From the NCBI GenBank assembly GCA_013813185.1, contig JACCSD010000199.1, forward strand, positions 1 through 6,555: a stretch of DNA of 6,555 nucleotides, read 5' to 3'. Positions 5,480 through 6,555 of this stretch are shown here, in pieces. Under the pieces are notes generated by a model that made no database searches, was not told the DNA's origin, and saw only the letters and a program-made list of their open reading frames with translations. Position numbers and translations under genes: made by a program. This DNA is from Burkholderiaceae bacterium (lineage in GTDB: Bacteria; Pseudomonadota; Gammaproteobacteria; Burkholderiales; Burkholderiaceae_F). Positions within the stretch are counted from its first letter, which is position 1. Every line of letters begins with the position of its first letter.

Positions 5480-6555
5480 ATGAGCTCCCAGTCAAGTTCG
5501 GTCGGCGCAGGTTCTGTCGGCGCAGGTTCGGTCGGCGAAGTAACGCCTCAGTTGTTCCGATTCCACTCTCCGCTGCAGTTGTCGAGCGGCGCTTCGATCG
5601 ATGGCTATTCATTGATGTGCGAAACCTACGGCGAGCTCAATGCCGCCCGCAGCAACGCCGTCCTGATTTGCCATGCGCTCAATGCGTCGCATCATGTTGC
5701 GGGGACGCATGCAAACGATCCGAGTTCGCTCGGATGGTGGGACAACATGGTCGGGCCCGGCAAACCCGTCGATACGAATCGATTTTTTGTCGTCGGGGTC
5801 AACAACCTTGGTTCGTGCTTCGGTTCGACCGGGCCGATGTCGATCGATCCTGCGTCGGGCAAACCTTACGGAGCGAGCTTTCCGGTCGTCACCGTCGAAG
5901 ACTGGGTCAACACGCAGGTAAGGCTGGCCGATGTGCTGGGCATCGAACGCTGGGCGGCGGTGATGGGCGGGTCGCTCGGCGCGATGCAGGCGTTGTCGTG
6001 GACGATTCAGTATCCAGAGCGCATTGCTCACTGCGTGGCGATTGCCTCGGCACCGAAACTTTCGGCGCAGAACATCGCATTCAACGAAGTCGCGCGCACC
6101 GCGATCCGCTCCGACCCGGACTTTCACGGCGGCGACTATTACGCGCACGCCACGGTGCCGAAGCGTGGCTTGCGCGTCGCGCGAATGATCGGCCACATCA
6201 CGTACCTGTCGGGCGAGGATATGGCCGAAAAATTCGGCCGCGCCATGCGCGAGGCCAATTACCAGTTTCACTACGAAATCGAATTCGAAGTCGAGCGTTA
6301 TTTGCGCTACCAGGGCGATAAATTCTCCGAGTATTTCGACGCCAACACTTACCTGCTGATCACGCGCGCTCTGGATTACTTCGACCCGGCCAAGGCCAGC
6401 AAGGGCGACCTGGTGGCGGCGCTCGCTCCGGCACGCGCCAAATTTCTAGTGGCGGCTTTCACGACCGACTGGCGCTTTCCTCCCGAGCGTTCGCGCGAGA
6501 TCGTCGAAGCGCTGATCGAAAACGGGCGCGACGTCGCCTATGCGGAGATCGACGC
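5480..6555 (+). CDS. metX: Homoserine O-acyltransferase MetX (acetyl or succinyl), 3' end cut by window
   Basis: The first 358 residues of an alpha/beta-hydrolase-fold acyltransferase that activates homoserine for methionine biosynthesis in the cytoplasm. Key segments are ETYGELNAARSNAVLICHAL (48-67), GWWDNMVGPGKPVDTNRFF (85-103), NNLGSCFGSTGPMS (108-121) and the nucleophile elbow GGSLGAMQ with Ser165. Further on are MIGHITYLS (236-244), RYQGDKFSEYFDANTYLL (276-293) and the catalytic Asp330 in TTDWRFPP. The catalytic His lies beyond the window; about 30-40 residues are missing. Some proteobacterial MetX enzymes use succinyl-CoA rather than acetyl-CoA, and I cannot decide the donor. The N-terminus is about a dozen residues longer than usual because of a Gly/Ser/Val repeat. 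The ATG at 5480 is the only upstream candidate before an in-frame stop at 5429; there is no good Shine-Dalgarno. metW is the expected downstream neighbour. Confidence 0.95.
   Translation, partial: MSSQSSSVGAGSVGAGSVGEVTPQLFRFHSPLQLSSGASIDGYSLMCETYGELNAARSNAVLICHALNASHHVAGTHANDPSSLGWWDNMVGPGKPVDTNRFFVVGVNNLGSCFGSTGPMSIDPASGKPYGASFPVVTVEDWVNTQVRLADVLGIERWAAVMGGSLGAMQALSWTIQYPERIAHCVAIASAPKLSAQNIAFNEVARTAIRSDPDFHGGDYYAHATVPKRGLRVARMIGHITYLSGEDMAEKFGRAMREANYQFHYEIEFEVERYLRYQGDKFSEYFDANTYLLITRALDYFDPAKASKGDLVAALAPARAKFLVAAFTTDWRFPPERSREIVEALIENGRDVAYAEID
5496..5540 (+). repeat. Three 15-bp tandem repeats at the start of metX
   Basis: Three adjacent copies of the unit GTTCGGTCGGCGCAG occur at 5496-5510, 5511-5525 and 5526-5540. 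The second differs by one base (T for G at the fifth position) and the third by one (A for C at the thirteenth). The unit length keeps frame and encodes a repeated G/S-S-V-G-A pattern at residues 6-20 of MetX, probably a disordered tail. Confidence 0.85.

Noticed and set aside
5431..6321. Plus-strand open frame of 296 codons overlapping metX in another frame
   Set aside because: The metX frame contains all the family motifs, while this frame is Arg/Cys-rich and matches nothing.

Overview
The window looks like ordinary chromosomal DNA from a GC-rich (roughly 60%) proteobacterium, most probably a betaproteobacterium (Burkholderiales or a relative). The taxonomic inference rests on how closely the methylcrotonyl-CoA carboxylase beta subunit and the MetX protein match, from memory, their Burkholderiales counterparts. 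I saw no mobile elements, RNA genes, CRISPR arrays or phage genes. Coding density is very high: the only non-coding gaps are 66 bp and two of 24 bp.

Layout. Six genes lie on the minus strand and read leftward from about 5413 to beyond position 1. In transcription order they are a glutathione S-transferase, a DinB-family metal-binding protein, the carboxyltransferase (beta) subunit of 3-methylcrotonyl-CoA carboxylase, an acyl-CoA dehydrogenase, a dienelactone-hydrolase-family alpha/beta hydrolase with a probable export signal, and a 3'-truncated enoyl-CoA hydratase. Junctions are a 4-bp ATGA overlap, 24 bp, 24 bp, a 16-bp overlap and another 4-bp ATGA overlap, so one operon is likely. Diverging from it is metX (homoserine O-acyltransferase, methionine biosynthesis), which runs off the right end.

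How the genes work together. The carboxylase beta subunit, acyl-CoA dehydrogenase and enoyl-CoA hydratase correspond to consecutive steps of leucine/isovalerate catabolism: isovaleryl-CoA to 3-methylcrotonyl-CoA, to 3-methylglutaconyl-CoA, to HMG-CoA. The biotin-carrying alpha subunit and HMG-CoA lyase are not in the window; I expect them just past position 1. The acyl-CoA dehydrogenase looks more like the LCAD/AtuD group than a textbook isovaleryl-CoA dehydrogenase, so its substrate is open. The GST and DinB proteins at the operon's head have no obvious role in the pathway and may serve in thiol-dependent detoxification.

The most notable non-coding signal is a perfect 8-bp inverted repeat with a 13-bp spacer in the 66-bp gap between the GST gene and metX. 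It is a candidate operator or mRNA hairpin. The start of metX also carries three in-frame 15-bp tandem repeats that lengthen its N-terminus. I found no convincing evidence of an undescribed multi-gene system; the findings are modest anomalies in known families.
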